44,058 nucleotides of DNA from Secundilactobacillus malefermentans DSM 5705 = KCTC 3548. GTDB taxonomy: Bacteria; Bacillota; Bacilli; Lactobacillales; Lactobacillaceae. Positions 1 to 8,500 of this stretch are shown here, one piece after another. How positions within the stretch are numbered: the stretch's first letter is position 1; each line of letters begins with the position of its first letter. A program made the position numbers and the translations under genes. Under the pieces are notes generated by a model. It worked only from the letters and a program-made list of their open reading frames with translations, ran no database searches and was not told the origin of the DNA. The stretch lies in NCBI RefSeq assembly GCF_001436395.1, contig NZ_AZGJ01000016.1, forward strand, positions 1 to 44,058. Direction: 5' to 3'.

Positions 1-47
1 TCTCAGGAATCAGCTTACATCCATGGTAAGATGCAACTAATTGTCCT

Positions 48-148
48 TATAATGAATCTTTCAATTCTAAAATAAAATTTAAGAGGATTTCATGAAAGCA
101 TCAGCACTAAATTCAAGCTTTCTTCCATGTTTTCAGAAAGTAGCCTAG
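48..148 (+). other. Possible 18-codon leader ORF or remnant of a gene 5' end
   Basis: An ATG at 92 follows an AAGAGGA ribosome binding site and opens an 18-codon frame ending at TAG 146-148. A TATAAT hexamer sits at 48-53. The peptide contains a run MKASALNSSF and matches no family I know. It could be a small leader peptide of the sugar operon or the surviving 5' end of a lost gene. The signals are good but the frame is very short. Confidence 0.25.
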
Positions 149-177
149 AAATGCAAATATTAATTTGAAAGATTATA

Positions 178-186
178 TGCTATTCT
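178..186 (+). promoter_or_regulatory. Extended -10 promoter of the sugar transporter operon
   Basis: TGC directly precedes TATTCT (181-186), an extended -10 element. No good -35 lies 17 bases upstream. Transcription would start near 193, just ahead of the cre box at 200-214. Confidence 0.4.
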
Positions 187-199
187 TGTTTCTAAGATA

Positions 200-214
200 A
201 TGTAATCGCTTACT
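200..214 (+). promoter_or_regulatory. Catabolite responsive element (cre) of the sugar operon
   Basis: ATGTAATCGCTTACT fits the Gram-positive cre consensus WTGNAANCGNWNNCW at every specified position. It lies just downstream of the predicted transcription start, a usual position for CcpA-HPr(Ser-P) repression. It is consistent with the following sugar transporter and epimerase being silenced when a preferred sugar is present. Confidence 0.65.
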
Positions 215-250
215 TTTTAAGAAGCTACTTATCCAGAAGGGATGAAATTA

Positions 251-1609
251 ATGGACAACAACGTGACGGAAAAGACGAAGGGGTTTCATTTATTTAAGCT
301 CCATGTCAAAGAAACAACTGATGGATACACGGATAAAACCCCAATGCTGCAATATATTTTGGTATCGCTATTATTTCCAATGTGGGGTGCCGCTGCAAGT
401 TTAAATGATATTTTGATTACACAATTCAAGACCATTTTTACGCTGTCAAACGTGGCGAGCGCTTTCGTCCAGACCGCGTTTTATCTTGGTTACTTTCTCA
501 TTGCCATTCCAGCTTCAACTTTAATTAAAAAAACGTCGTACAAGCTCGCCATCATGACGGGATTATCCTTATACACAATCGGCTGTGCGCTTTTCTTCCC
601 AGCGTCACGGATGGCAACATATGGGTTCTTCTTGGTCGCACTGTTTGCGTTGGCGTGTGGGTTAAGCTTTTTGGAAACCGCATCAAATACCTACAGTTCA
701 CTTCTCGGACCCAAGCGACTCTCAACACTTAGACTGAACATTTCACAAACGTTCTATCCTCTGGGAGCCATGGGGGGAATCTTACTAGGGAAATACCTGA
801 TCTTCGGAAATGGGGCTAGTTTGGAAAAGCAAATGGCTGGACTCAGTGGTCATGAGCGATTGGTCTTTGGTGAAAGGGCACTGCAAAACACCTTGTTACC
901 ATATAAGTACATCATCTTTGTCCTCATTTTTATGCTGATTATCATTGCGTTGACCCAATTTCCAAGTGGAAAGCCTAAGTCAACGCCAGAGCATACCGTT
1001 GAAAAGGCAAGTATCGGTGAGACGATTAACTATTTGACGCACAACAAAAAATTTCTCCAGGGAATTTTCGCTGAATTTATGTACGTGGGGATGCAGACGG
1101 CGGTGTGGTCATTTACCATTCGACTAGCCATGGAAGTTGATAGCTCAATCAATGAACGAAGTGCCTCAACCTTTATGGTTTATAGTTATGCCGCTTTCTT
1201 TATCGGTAAAATGATTGCGAACTTCATGATGAGGAGTATGTCACCATCACGAGTCCTCCAAATTTTTTCCGTTTTAGGAATCTTAAGTTTGCTCTACATT
1301 GTCTTTGTTCATAACATGTCCGCCGTGTACTTTGCCATTCTGGCTAGTGGCCTGTTTGGCCCATGTTGGGCAACAATTTTTGCACAAACACTAGATACAA
1401 TTACGGATAAGCGTCATACTGAAACGGGTGGCGCAATTGTGGTGATGTCCATAATTGGTGGCGCTTTCATACCGATTGCACAGGGATTTGTTGCTGACAA
1501 GACGGATATGTCGATTTCATTTATCGTCAATGTTGTCTGCTTTGCAGTCGTCCTAATTTATGCGACGGGGATTGTCCACAACCACAAACAAGAATCACTT
1601 GAAGATTAA
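251..1609 (+). CDS. MFS sugar:H+ symporter, FucP/glucose-galactose family
   Basis: A 452-residue integral membrane protein with about 12 hydrophobic segments, read as a proton-coupled sugar importer of the FucP family. Family-like stretches include MWGAAASLNDILITQFK in the first helix, GYFLIAIPAS in the second and LSFLETASNTYSSLLGP in the fourth. Length is normal for the family. The ATG at 251 is preferred over the one at 242, because the AGAAGGG at 235-241 touches 242 but lies nine bases before 251. The next gene, an aldose-epimerase-like protein, starts 24 bases after the stop, so the two are one operon. A perfect cre box upstream suggests CcpA control. The sugar (fucose, galactose, glucose or another) cannot be told from sequence. 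Confidence 0.85.
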   Translation: MDNNVTEKTKGFHLFKLHVKETTDGYTDKTPMLQYILVSLLFPMWGAAASLNDILITQFKTIFTLSNVASAFVQTAFYLGYFLIAIPASTLIKKTSYKLAIMTGLSLYTIGCALFFPASRMATYGFFLVALFALACGLSFLETASNTYSSLLGPKRLSTLRLNISQTFYPLGAMGGILLGKYLIFGNGASLEKQMAGLSGHERLVFGERALQNTLLPYKYIIFVLIFMLIIIALTQFPSGKPKSTPEHTVEKASIGETINYLTHNKKFLQGIFAEFMYVGMQTAVWSFTIRLAMEVDSSINERSASTFMVYSYAAFFIGKMIANFMMRSMSPSRVLQIFSVLGILSLLYIVFVHNMSAVYFAILASGLFGPCWATIFAQTLDTITDKRHTETGGAIVVMSIIGGAFIPIAQGFVADKTDMSISFIVNVVCFAVVLIYATGIVHNHKQESLED

Positions 1610-1633
1610 ACAATTTTTTTGGAGGCCATTGGC

Positions 1634-2650
1634 ATGAAGCAAATTAATTTAAGTCACGCAATGTTTAGTTCAGATTCGTTTACGATTTTTGAGGATGATG
1701 ATTTTGAAATCACAACCTTCACTTATCCATCAGGAATTGAAGCCTTAAAGTTAACAAATAATCGCGGTCATTTGACGGTGTTGCCGTTTCACGGATTAAT
1801 CATTTGGGATGCAATTTTTGATGACATTTCATTGAAAATGAAGGACATGTTCAGCCAGCCACTCCCAGGTCCCGGAATTGCGGATACGTACGGATGCTTC
1901 CAGTTTACATCTGGTCTTTTAGCAAACGGGACGCCAGGTCCAGAAGATGATTACCAACTTCACGGAGAATTTCCAACTTCTGAAATGGATCACTCATACC
2001 TAACAATTGAGGATGGCGCCATCACCATTCACAGTGATTACGAATACGTGAAAGGCTTTGGCTATCACTATTTAGCAGAACCATCCGTAACCCTTCATAA
2101 GGATAGTGGTCTTTTCGATATTCAGTTGACCGTGACGAACCTGTCAAACTATCAACCAATGCCACTTCAGTACATGTGTCATATGAACTATGCGTACGTG
2201 GAGAATGAAGAGATTAGTTCCAACATTCCCGACGAGGCGTTCCAACTTCGCCAAACGGTGCCAAGTCACGTGCATCCAACACCGGAATGGACTGCCTATA
2301 ACGAAAAATTAAAAGCCTCGGGAAAACTAATTAATAAGTTAGATGATAAAGAGCACTATGATCCCGAAATTGTTTTCTTCTCATCTGATTTAACAAAGTT
2401 TGAAAAAGAAGCCGAATTTAGGGTGAATGTCGGCAATGGTCATAATTTCTTAACCAAATTTGCGACAGAACAATTTCCAATTGCAACTCGTTGGATTTTG
2501 TATAATCCAGATCAACAGGTGGGGGCCTTTGCGTTACCAGGAACGAGTCGTCCGGAGGGATTTGCAGCAGCACAAAAAGCTGGTACTTTAATTCACTTAA
2601 AGGCGCATGAGTCACGTGAGTTTAAGGTGACGACAGGGTTAGAAAATTAG
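1634..2650 (+). CDS. Aldose 1-epimerase-like protein (DUF4432 type)
   Basis: A soluble protein of 338 residues resembling the DUF4432 branch of the galactose mutarotase superfamily, which binds sugars in a beta-sandwich. The chain contains an LHGEFP segment and PLQYMCHMNYAYVE, which supply histidines of the sort used in mutarotase sites. No signal peptide is seen, so it should act in the cytoplasm on the sugar brought in by the preceding symporter. The ATG at 1634 lies eight bases after GGAGG (1621-1625); an in-frame TTG at 1619 is upstream of that site and is rejected. A terminator follows at once. The substrate is unknown, and isomerase activity has not been shown for many DUF4432 members. 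Confidence 0.75.
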   Translation: MKQINLSHAMFSSDSFTIFEDDDFEITTFTYPSGIEALKLTNNRGHLTVLPFHGLIIWDAIFDDISLKMKDMFSQPLPGPGIADTYGCFQFTSGLLANGTPGPEDDYQLHGEFPTSEMDHSYLTIEDGAITIHSDYEYVKGFGYHYLAEPSVTLHKDSGLFDIQLTVTNLSNYQPMPLQYMCHMNYAYVENEEISSNIPDEAFQLRQTVPSHVHPTPEWTAYNEKLKASGKLINKLDDKEHYDPEIVFFSSDLTKFEKEAEFRVNVGNGHNFLTKFATEQFPIATRWILYNPDQQVGAFALPGTSRPEGFAAAQKAGTLIHLKAHESREFKVTTGLEN

Positions 2651-2660
2651 TGAATTCACA

Positions 2661-2694
2661 AAAAATAGGATGGGCCAAAGGCTCATCCTATTTT
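2661..2694. terminator. Bidirectional terminator between the sugar operon and the TetR gene
   Basis: AAAATAGGATGGGCC and GGCTCATCCTATTTT pair around AAAG with one G-T wobble. The A-run before and T-run after let it serve both converging transcripts. It overlaps the last codons of the TetR gene. Confidence 0.85.
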
Positions 2695-3275
2695 GCTATT
2701 CCATTTTTTAGCCAGCTTACTTTGAATCGATAATCCGTTAGCATTTCCGCTTCCGTCCAGTGATTGGCGTACGAATCCATCAAGGTATCAATCGTTAATT
2801 TCATGGTGAAGTAGAGAAAACTGGTTGCCTCTTCATCCGTTTTGATTTCAAAGTGATTGTTCTTTAAGATTTGTTTCCAAGGTTCAAGGCCGTGCACCAC
2901 GTTTGCCCGGTTAGAAAAGTTGTTGGGATTTTCAGTCAGTAATTTTACTTGCCGAGCCTCAACACTATCTGCTTTTAAGTTGATTGTTTGCACTAAAAAT
3001 AATTCGATTCCCGTGAAGAAATCATTTTGATGAGTCATGATGTTCATGATAATTTTACCGTGAATTTGGCCTGCATAGTGGCGAATCAAATCTTGGTACG
3101 CATCGTCTAAGTCTTCGTAATATTTATAAAAGATGCCCCGCGACATCCCCAATGCCGTGACGATTTCGCTAACCGTGACCTGGCTGACTGCTTGGTCAGT
3201 AAAGATGGGTAAAAGAATCCTGCGAATTTCATTTTTTCGCTCATTTGGTAAATGGTCGAACGTTTTCTTTGGCAT
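2688..3275 (-). CDS. TetR-family transcriptional regulator
   Basis: A 195-residue TetR/AcrR-type repressor. The N-terminal helix-turn-helix lies at about residues 33-52 (VTVSEIVTALGMSRGIFYKY), followed by a divergent all-helical ligand domain of normal length. The start is supported by a GGAGG eight bases upstream. It is transcribed away from an FtsX-type permease gene. The gap between them holds a perfect inverted repeat, GTGACA-TTT-TGTCAC (3331-3345), which overlaps the -35 of the permease promoter. The natural reading is that it represses the ABC pair and perhaps itself. The ligand is unknown. Confidence 0.9.
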   Translation of the reverse strand: MPKKTFDHLPNERKNEIRRILLPIFTDQAVSQVTVSEIVTALGMSRGIFYKYYEDLDDAYQDLIRHYAGQIHGKIIMNIMTHQNDFFTGIELFLVQTINLKADSVEARQVKLLTENPNNFSNRANVVHGLEPWKQILKNNHFEIKTDEEATSFLYFTMKLTIDTLMDSYANHWTEAEMLTDYRFKVSWLKNGIAK

Positions 3276-3306
3276 AATGGGTGTCCTCCAAATTTTCTAT
3301 ATGCAA

Positions 3307-3315
3307 AGTATAGCA
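3307..3315 (-). promoter_or_regulatory. Extended -10 promoter of the TetR gene
   Basis: On the minus strand TGC precedes TATACT (complement of 3307-3312), an extended -10. The operator at 3331-3345 falls in its -35 region, so self-repression is plausible. Confidence 0.45.
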
Positions 3316-3330
3316 CATTTAAAGTTTATA

Positions 3331-3359
3331 GTGACATTTTGTCACCGTAAGTGTATTCT
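3331..3359 (+). promoter_or_regulatory. Promoter and TetR operator for the FtsX/ATPase operon
   Basis: GTGACA (3331-3336) and TATTCT (3354-3359) are 17 bases apart, a good sigma-A promoter. The perfect inverted repeat GTGACATTTTGTCAC at 3331-3345 includes the -35. Bound repressor there would exclude RNA polymerase. Assignment to the divergent TetR protein is inference from position and symmetry. Confidence 0.65.
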
Positions 3360-3393
3360 TGATTTATGAAATGAATTAAGGGGGAATTGCGAC

Positions 3394-4497
3394 ATGTATT
3401 TAGCATGGAAAGAGATGCGTTACGCCAAGCTACGTTACGCACTTATTATCGGCGTGATGGTATTAGTTGCCTACGTGGTGTTTATGTTGACCGGGTTAGC
3501 AGACGGATTAGCGGATGGCAACAAGCAGGCTGTTGTGGACTGGAAGGCAAGTTCGGTTATCCTTTCCAATGACAGTAATAAAATTGCGAGTGCTTCATCA
3601 ATGAAGCAGTCAGATTTGAAGCGGGTTAGCGTTTCCGACAAGAATAAGGCGGGCGTTGGTTACTTTCCAACGGCGGTCCAGCATCAGAAAAAGAGTGAAA
3701 AGCAAAACGTGTCTGTATTGGGTGCGAAGAAAAGTAGTTTTGTAGTTCCCAATGTGACGAAGGGCCGACTCTACCAAAATAAGCATGAGATCATTATTTC
3801 CCAGAACTTGGCAAACCTTGGTTACCATTTGAATCAAAAGGTGAAGCTGGGCAGCGATAGCAAATTATATAAGATCGTCGGGTTTAGTAAAGCAACGAAG
3901 TTTAGTGAAGTACCAGTGATCTATTTGAATTTAAACGCCTTCGCGACTTTGAAGTATGGCGACCAGGTATTTAAGAATAACGGCGAAAAGCCACTTAGTT
4001 TAATTGCCATCAAAAAGCAATCGGCCAATAAACTGACGGTCAGCCAGAGCAGTGACGACACGAAACTAGATAAACTTAGTGTGAACACGTTTATCCAGAA
4101 TATTCCGGGATACTCAGCACAAAATGTCACACTTGGGGCGATGATTGGGTTTTTATTTGTAGTTGTCGCTGCAATTATTGGAATCTTTATGTACGTCATG
4201 ACACTTCAAAAGACGAGCCTGTTTGGGGTCATGAAAGCGCAAGGGATTAAGACCAGTTATTTGGCAAAATCAATTGTGGGTCAGGCACTGATTGTCGGAG
4301 TTGTGGGTGTTGCGATTGCATTTGTTCTGGGTTACCTGACTGGATTTGGGTTACCTGAAACGATGCCGTATTCAACTGATTTGGGTCAATGGTTATTAGA
4401 TGGCATTGTCTTAATTTTAGTCGCAATTATTGGCGGTTTGTTCTCAATTCGAACCGTTACCAAAGTAGATCCGATTAACGCGATTGGAGGCGAGTAG
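3394..4497 (+). CDS. ABC transporter permease, FtsX/MacB type
   Basis: A 367-residue membrane subunit. One N-terminal helix (about residues 17-38) is followed by a roughly 200-residue extracytoplasmic domain and three C-terminal helices (about 247-273, 295-320, 333-352), the FtsX-like layout of MacB-type systems. Such permeases work as dimers in lipid or peptide extrusion, bacitracin-type resistance, or mechanotransmission rather than classic import. The ATPase gene begins one base after its stop codon. The TetR operator upstream suggests induction by a toxic compound. No substrate can be read from the sequence. Confidence 0.85.
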   Translation: MYLAWKEMRYAKLRYALIIGVMVLVAYVVFMLTGLADGLADGNKQAVVDWKASSVILSNDSNKIASASSMKQSDLKRVSVSDKNKAGVGYFPTAVQHQKKSEKQNVSVLGAKKSSFVVPNVTKGRLYQNKHEIIISQNLANLGYHLNQKVKLGSDSKLYKIVGFSKATKFSEVPVIYLNLNAFATLKYGDQVFKNNGEKPLSLIAIKKQSANKLTVSQSSDDTKLDKLSVNTFIQNIPGYSAQNVTLGAMIGFLFVVVAAIIGIFMYVMTLQKTSLFGVMKAQGIKTSYLAKSIVGQALIVGVVGVAIAFVLGYLTGFGLPETMPYSTDLGQWLLDGIVLILVAIIGGLFSIRTVTKVDPINAIGGE

Positions 4498-4498
4498 G

Positions 4499-5173
4499 AT
4501 GACACCAGTTTTAAAAATGACCCACATTAATAAGCGATTCGGTGCTGGTCATACTGAAGTAGATGCGTTGACTGACGTGAACTTTAGCGTTGAGGCGGGA
4601 CAATTTGTCAGTATTATTGGGCCCTCAGGATCTGGAAAAAGTACGTTTTTGACCATTGCGGGTGGCCTCCAAAGTCCGTCCGATGGGAGTATCCACATTA
4701 ATGGTACGGAGCTTAGCCATATGAATGCTAAACAACTGTCGGAGGTCCGATTTAATCAGTTGGGATTTATTTTGCAGGCGTCCAACCTAATTCCATTTTT
4801 GAAAGTTGCTGAGCAATTTGATTTGGTTGAAAAATTGACGCATCAGTCGATTCAAGCACGAGTTGAGTCCCTTCTAAAGTCGCTTGATATTGAAGATCTG
4901 AAGCAAAAATATCCCAAGGAACTATCGGGTGGGGAACGGCAACGGGTTGCCATTGCCAGAGCATTAAGCAATGATCCCAGTTTGATTTTAGCAGACGAAC
5001 CTACCGCTAGTTTGGATTCAGAGCATGCCTACGAAGTTGTGAAAATTTTAGCCCGAGAAGCTCATGAGCAAAACAAGGCCATCATCATGGTGACCCATGA
5101 TGAACGGATGACCCAGTGGAGTGATGAAGTGTACCGGATTGAAGACGGGAAGTTGAAAATAAAAGAAGATTAG
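4499..5173 (+). CDS. ABC transporter ATP-binding protein, LolD/MacB type
   Basis: A 224-residue ATPase with all expected motifs: Walker A GPSGSGKST (41-49), signature LSGGERQR (about 142-149), Walker B LILADEP (about 162-168) and switch histidine in MVTHDE. It powers the FtsX-type permease encoded just upstream. The ATG at 4499 is chosen because GGAGG (4486-4490) lies eight bases before it; an in-frame TTG at 4484 is too early. Stop and start of the two genes are one base apart, so translation is probably coupled. Confidence 0.92.
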   Translation: MTPVLKMTHINKRFGAGHTEVDALTDVNFSVEAGQFVSIIGPSGSGKSTFLTIAGGLQSPSDGSIHINGTELSHMNAKQLSEVRFNQLGFILQASNLIPFLKVAEQFDLVEKLTHQSIQARVESLLKSLDIEDLKQKYPKELSGGERQRVAIARALSNDPSLILADEPTASLDSEHAYEVVKILAREAHEQNKAIIMVTHDERMTQWSDEVYRIEDGKLKIKED

Positions 5174-5178
5174 TATAT

Positions 5179-5280
5179 GAAGCTTCTGCGCAAACGATTA
5201 CTGGTTACACGTTAATTGATAACCCAACTAATTCTCCTGATGGTGGAGTTGGTACGATAATAGTAGAAACACGGCACTGA
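5179..5280 (+). pseudogene. C-terminal remnant of a repeat-type surface protein
   Basis: An open frame without a start codon of its own ends at TGA 5278-5280. It reads ASAQTITGYTLIDNPTNSPD, then GGVGTIIVETRH. The ITGYTLIDNPTN stretch recalls MucBP-type or other wall-protein repeat units of lactobacilli. It starts within five bases of the ATPase stop, has no initiator and no anchor, and is followed by a terminator. I read it as the tail of a decayed or recombined adhesin gene next to the intact one. The family link rests on one short motif. Confidence 0.45.
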
Positions 5281-5293
5281 TTTTTAAGTAAGG

Positions 5294-5332
5294 GAGCTTA
5301 ATTCCGCAATTTAGTGGAATTAGGCTCTTTTT
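5294..5332 (+). terminator. Rho-independent terminator after the ABC operon and adhesin remnant
   Basis: GAGCTTAATTCC pairs with GGAATTAGGCTC (one G-T pair) around a ten-base loop, followed by TTTTT. Confidence 0.85.
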
Positions 5333-5550
5333 AATACACTTATCATTATATTTGAAGCTATTTTTCATAAAAAATAACGTTCCATATCCGATATATCCAA
5401 AAGGAGAGGAACGATAGTTGTTAATGAAACAAAGTATTCAAAATTGTTTTTTTTGAGAAAAAAATGACGTATAATGAAAGCGGTTTAGGAAGTTTATAGG
5501 GACTAAATTTTTTAATCACAAGTGTTTCATATTATTTAGGGGGTAAAAAT
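5333..5550 (+). promoter_or_regulatory. Leader and probable promoter region of the giant surface protein
   Basis: A consensus TATAAT lies at 5470-5475, leaving a leader of about 70 bases before the AGGGGG ribosome binding site at 5535-5543. No convincing -35 is 17 bases upstream; TTGTTT at 5444-5449 is 20 bases away. CGTTCC near 5370 and GGAACG near 5410 form a loose inverted repeat of unknown meaning. Nothing else is recognised in this stretch. Confidence 0.35.
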
Positions 5551-8500
5551 ATGAGAAGAAACAATTTAATTAGGGCTGAGGAAGACACTAAGGAACATTA
5601 CAAAATGTATAAGGTAGGTCGAAGATGGGTCTTTGCCGGTATGACGATAATCACTTTTGGATCAGCATTATTAATGGGACAAGTGACCGCAAATGCTAGT
5701 GATGAGCAATCCACAGAAAGCACAGACGCAACTACTGCCACGAGTACACAGAGCTCAAATAGTCAAAATAAACAGGTTACCTTGAGTAATAGTAGTTCCT
5801 CAACTTCGGAAAGTGGGGATTCCTCAGAATCTGAGAGTGAAGTTTCTGCTTCACCTACAAGTCAGACAAATTCATCCAGCGAGCCAACTTCGAAAAAAGC
5901 TGATTTAGAGACGAATCAAGGTACGACTGGAACGGATACAGTAGCTACGAATAATGGCTCAAGCATAGACTCAAAAACTAAATCTAATAATGAAAATGAG
6001 TCTAATGAGTCTAATGAGTCTAATGAGTCAAGCGAAGTGACACCTAATAAGGAAAAAACAACTACACCTAAGTTGGATGCAACTATCAAAAAGAGTCAGT
6101 TAAGAAAATCAACTAGAATGGGACTCTCTGACGCAACAATTGCTAAATTAAATGAAAGCGTTAATGATTCTTTAGTTGATAGTACAAATGTGACACGAGC
6201 TGCAACAAACTCAGGAATTACGATGGCCGCTGCTGATTCTAGCTTCACTTTATCTTCAGATAAGATTGGTTACGGATCAGATGGAAATGGTATTAAAGTA
6301 ACCTTCACTTTTAGTGGTAACAAAGGTGATATTTATGAAATTTTAATACCAGCAGATACAGCTGCTTATAGTTTACAATCAGTTCCAGTGATGCCAAGCA
6401 CAATGGGGACAACGACAACAACGAAAAATGCCGACGGATCAATGCTAATTACGAATACCTTGCTGACGTCAGCAAGTTACAGCCAAGTTTTAAAACTGAA
6501 TCAAATTAATAACTATCAAGGTCAAGCCGCTCCAATGGATGAAATTGGTACGACTATTAAAACAATTACAACAACTAAAAATGGCGTTATTCAGTCAGAG
6601 GCTAGTTTCACGCAAACGATTACGCCCAATGCAGATATTTCAGATCCAGTCCGGACAAATCCGAGTTCCACTGCAATTAACAACCTATTGCCGAGCACGG
6701 ATTATGTTTATGAGGTTGACATGAATGAAGCAGATGGGGTCTTAAATAACGACTATACGTCAAATAGAGTCAATTCTGCGGCAAACTATGGTGGAACTAC
6801 TGTCACGATTCCAGTACCAGCAAGCTTTAAATTGAACGTGGATTTGACATCAAGCCTGAATAGCTTGACGAGTGGAGATGGAACAACCATCACCCAGCCA
6901 GATGGTGAGGGCGGTGATATTATCATTACTGTGGCACCAGGTAAAGGAAGCCAAAATTTTAACGGGTTACCAGCCTATAAAATTGCTGGTAGTTATGATT
7001 TAGAGCAAACTGATCAGCCGCAAACATTGACCGCAAATGGTAACGTTAAGATGACTCAGGTCATTAATGCAAACGGAGATGTCCTGACTGCGGAAAGTAA
7101 GAATCCTTGGACTGAAACCATTCTCTCCGTTGGAAATGACGATGGAACACCTACTGACTCCACCGCCAAACTCGTTGCATATGGAAATAGTAGCGTTGCA
7201 GATACAAAACTATTACTGGATACAGATGAAAGTAATAATCCGGACTATCTAAATAGCTTTGGTTTTACCACCTCAACCGCTGCCGGTATTAGAGATGCAC
7301 AGATTACCATCAATATTCCTGATGGGCTGGATGCAACAAGCTTCAAGGTGCCAGATGGTGGTGCTTCGACAGTTGCGTACCTAGAGGGAACCACGTCATA
7401 TGGATACAGTGTCGTTTTGGCAGATGGCACCACAGAAACAGGTATTGTCCAAGCTGGAGGAACGGTTACTCCTAAATCAAATTCTGCTATTCGGACAATT
7501 GTTTTAACACCAAATTACTTAGCACCAGGAGCAACAACTGGCACGACTACAAGTCAAAGAATCATTGTTTACGGTAAATTGTCTGATGAATACGATAATG
7601 GAAATCCAGTTCAAAGTGGTGATGAACTAAAGTCATCAATTTCGCTTTCTTCTAAAAATGCAGGAATTGTCTCAACTGACGATACATCATCAGTTACACA
7701 AACAGTTATTACTCCGGCCGACACGGTTGCCAAGGCTACTGGTTACGTGCACCAGACCAATAAAGCTGCTGGAGCAACATCTGCTGGTTTAGTGTCATTG
7801 GCAATGTCTGGAAACACGAATCAAACTGCAAATTCAATTTACGAACCAATATACTACTTTGTATTGCCAGCAAGCACAACCGTTTCAAGTATGACTAACG
7901 TTCCTGATGGCGGTGTGATTTCAGAGTCAGTTGCTAACGATGGTCGAGAAGTCGTAAAAGTTGACTACACTGGAACAGGTCAGTCGATTTCTACTCAAGA
8001 AACCTACCTTATTTCTATCGAGCTGGACAATAATAGTGACGCATTGCCGGGCAGTTATCCGACAACAATGTACGTTACTTCCCCAGTAACGCAACTTCAA
8101 AATAAAACAGCAGTGATTGATACTTCACTTACTGATGGGGATGACAAAGCCGTTTTAATGGGTAATGGCCAATGGCTGATTGAAAATGTAACGGCCGTAT
8201 TTGGTTCTACCTTCGCAAAGGGCAATGAAGATGTTATCCCAGTAATGTCTGGTGAGTCACTTCGAAATGGCGATCCAACGTTGACCTTCTACGATTCAAT
8301 CACGAATACAAATGCTTCACCAGCGACTAATTTAATTTCAGTCGTTAATTTGCCAACAGTCGGTGATGCAGCTGGTTCTGAATATACGTTTAAAATGAGT
8401 GGTGCTGTAAATCTACCAACTACTTACCAAACGGCCGATGGAACTGTTGAAATGACGGATGGTCAAACGCTCACTGCGATGTATTCGACCCAATTGGCGG

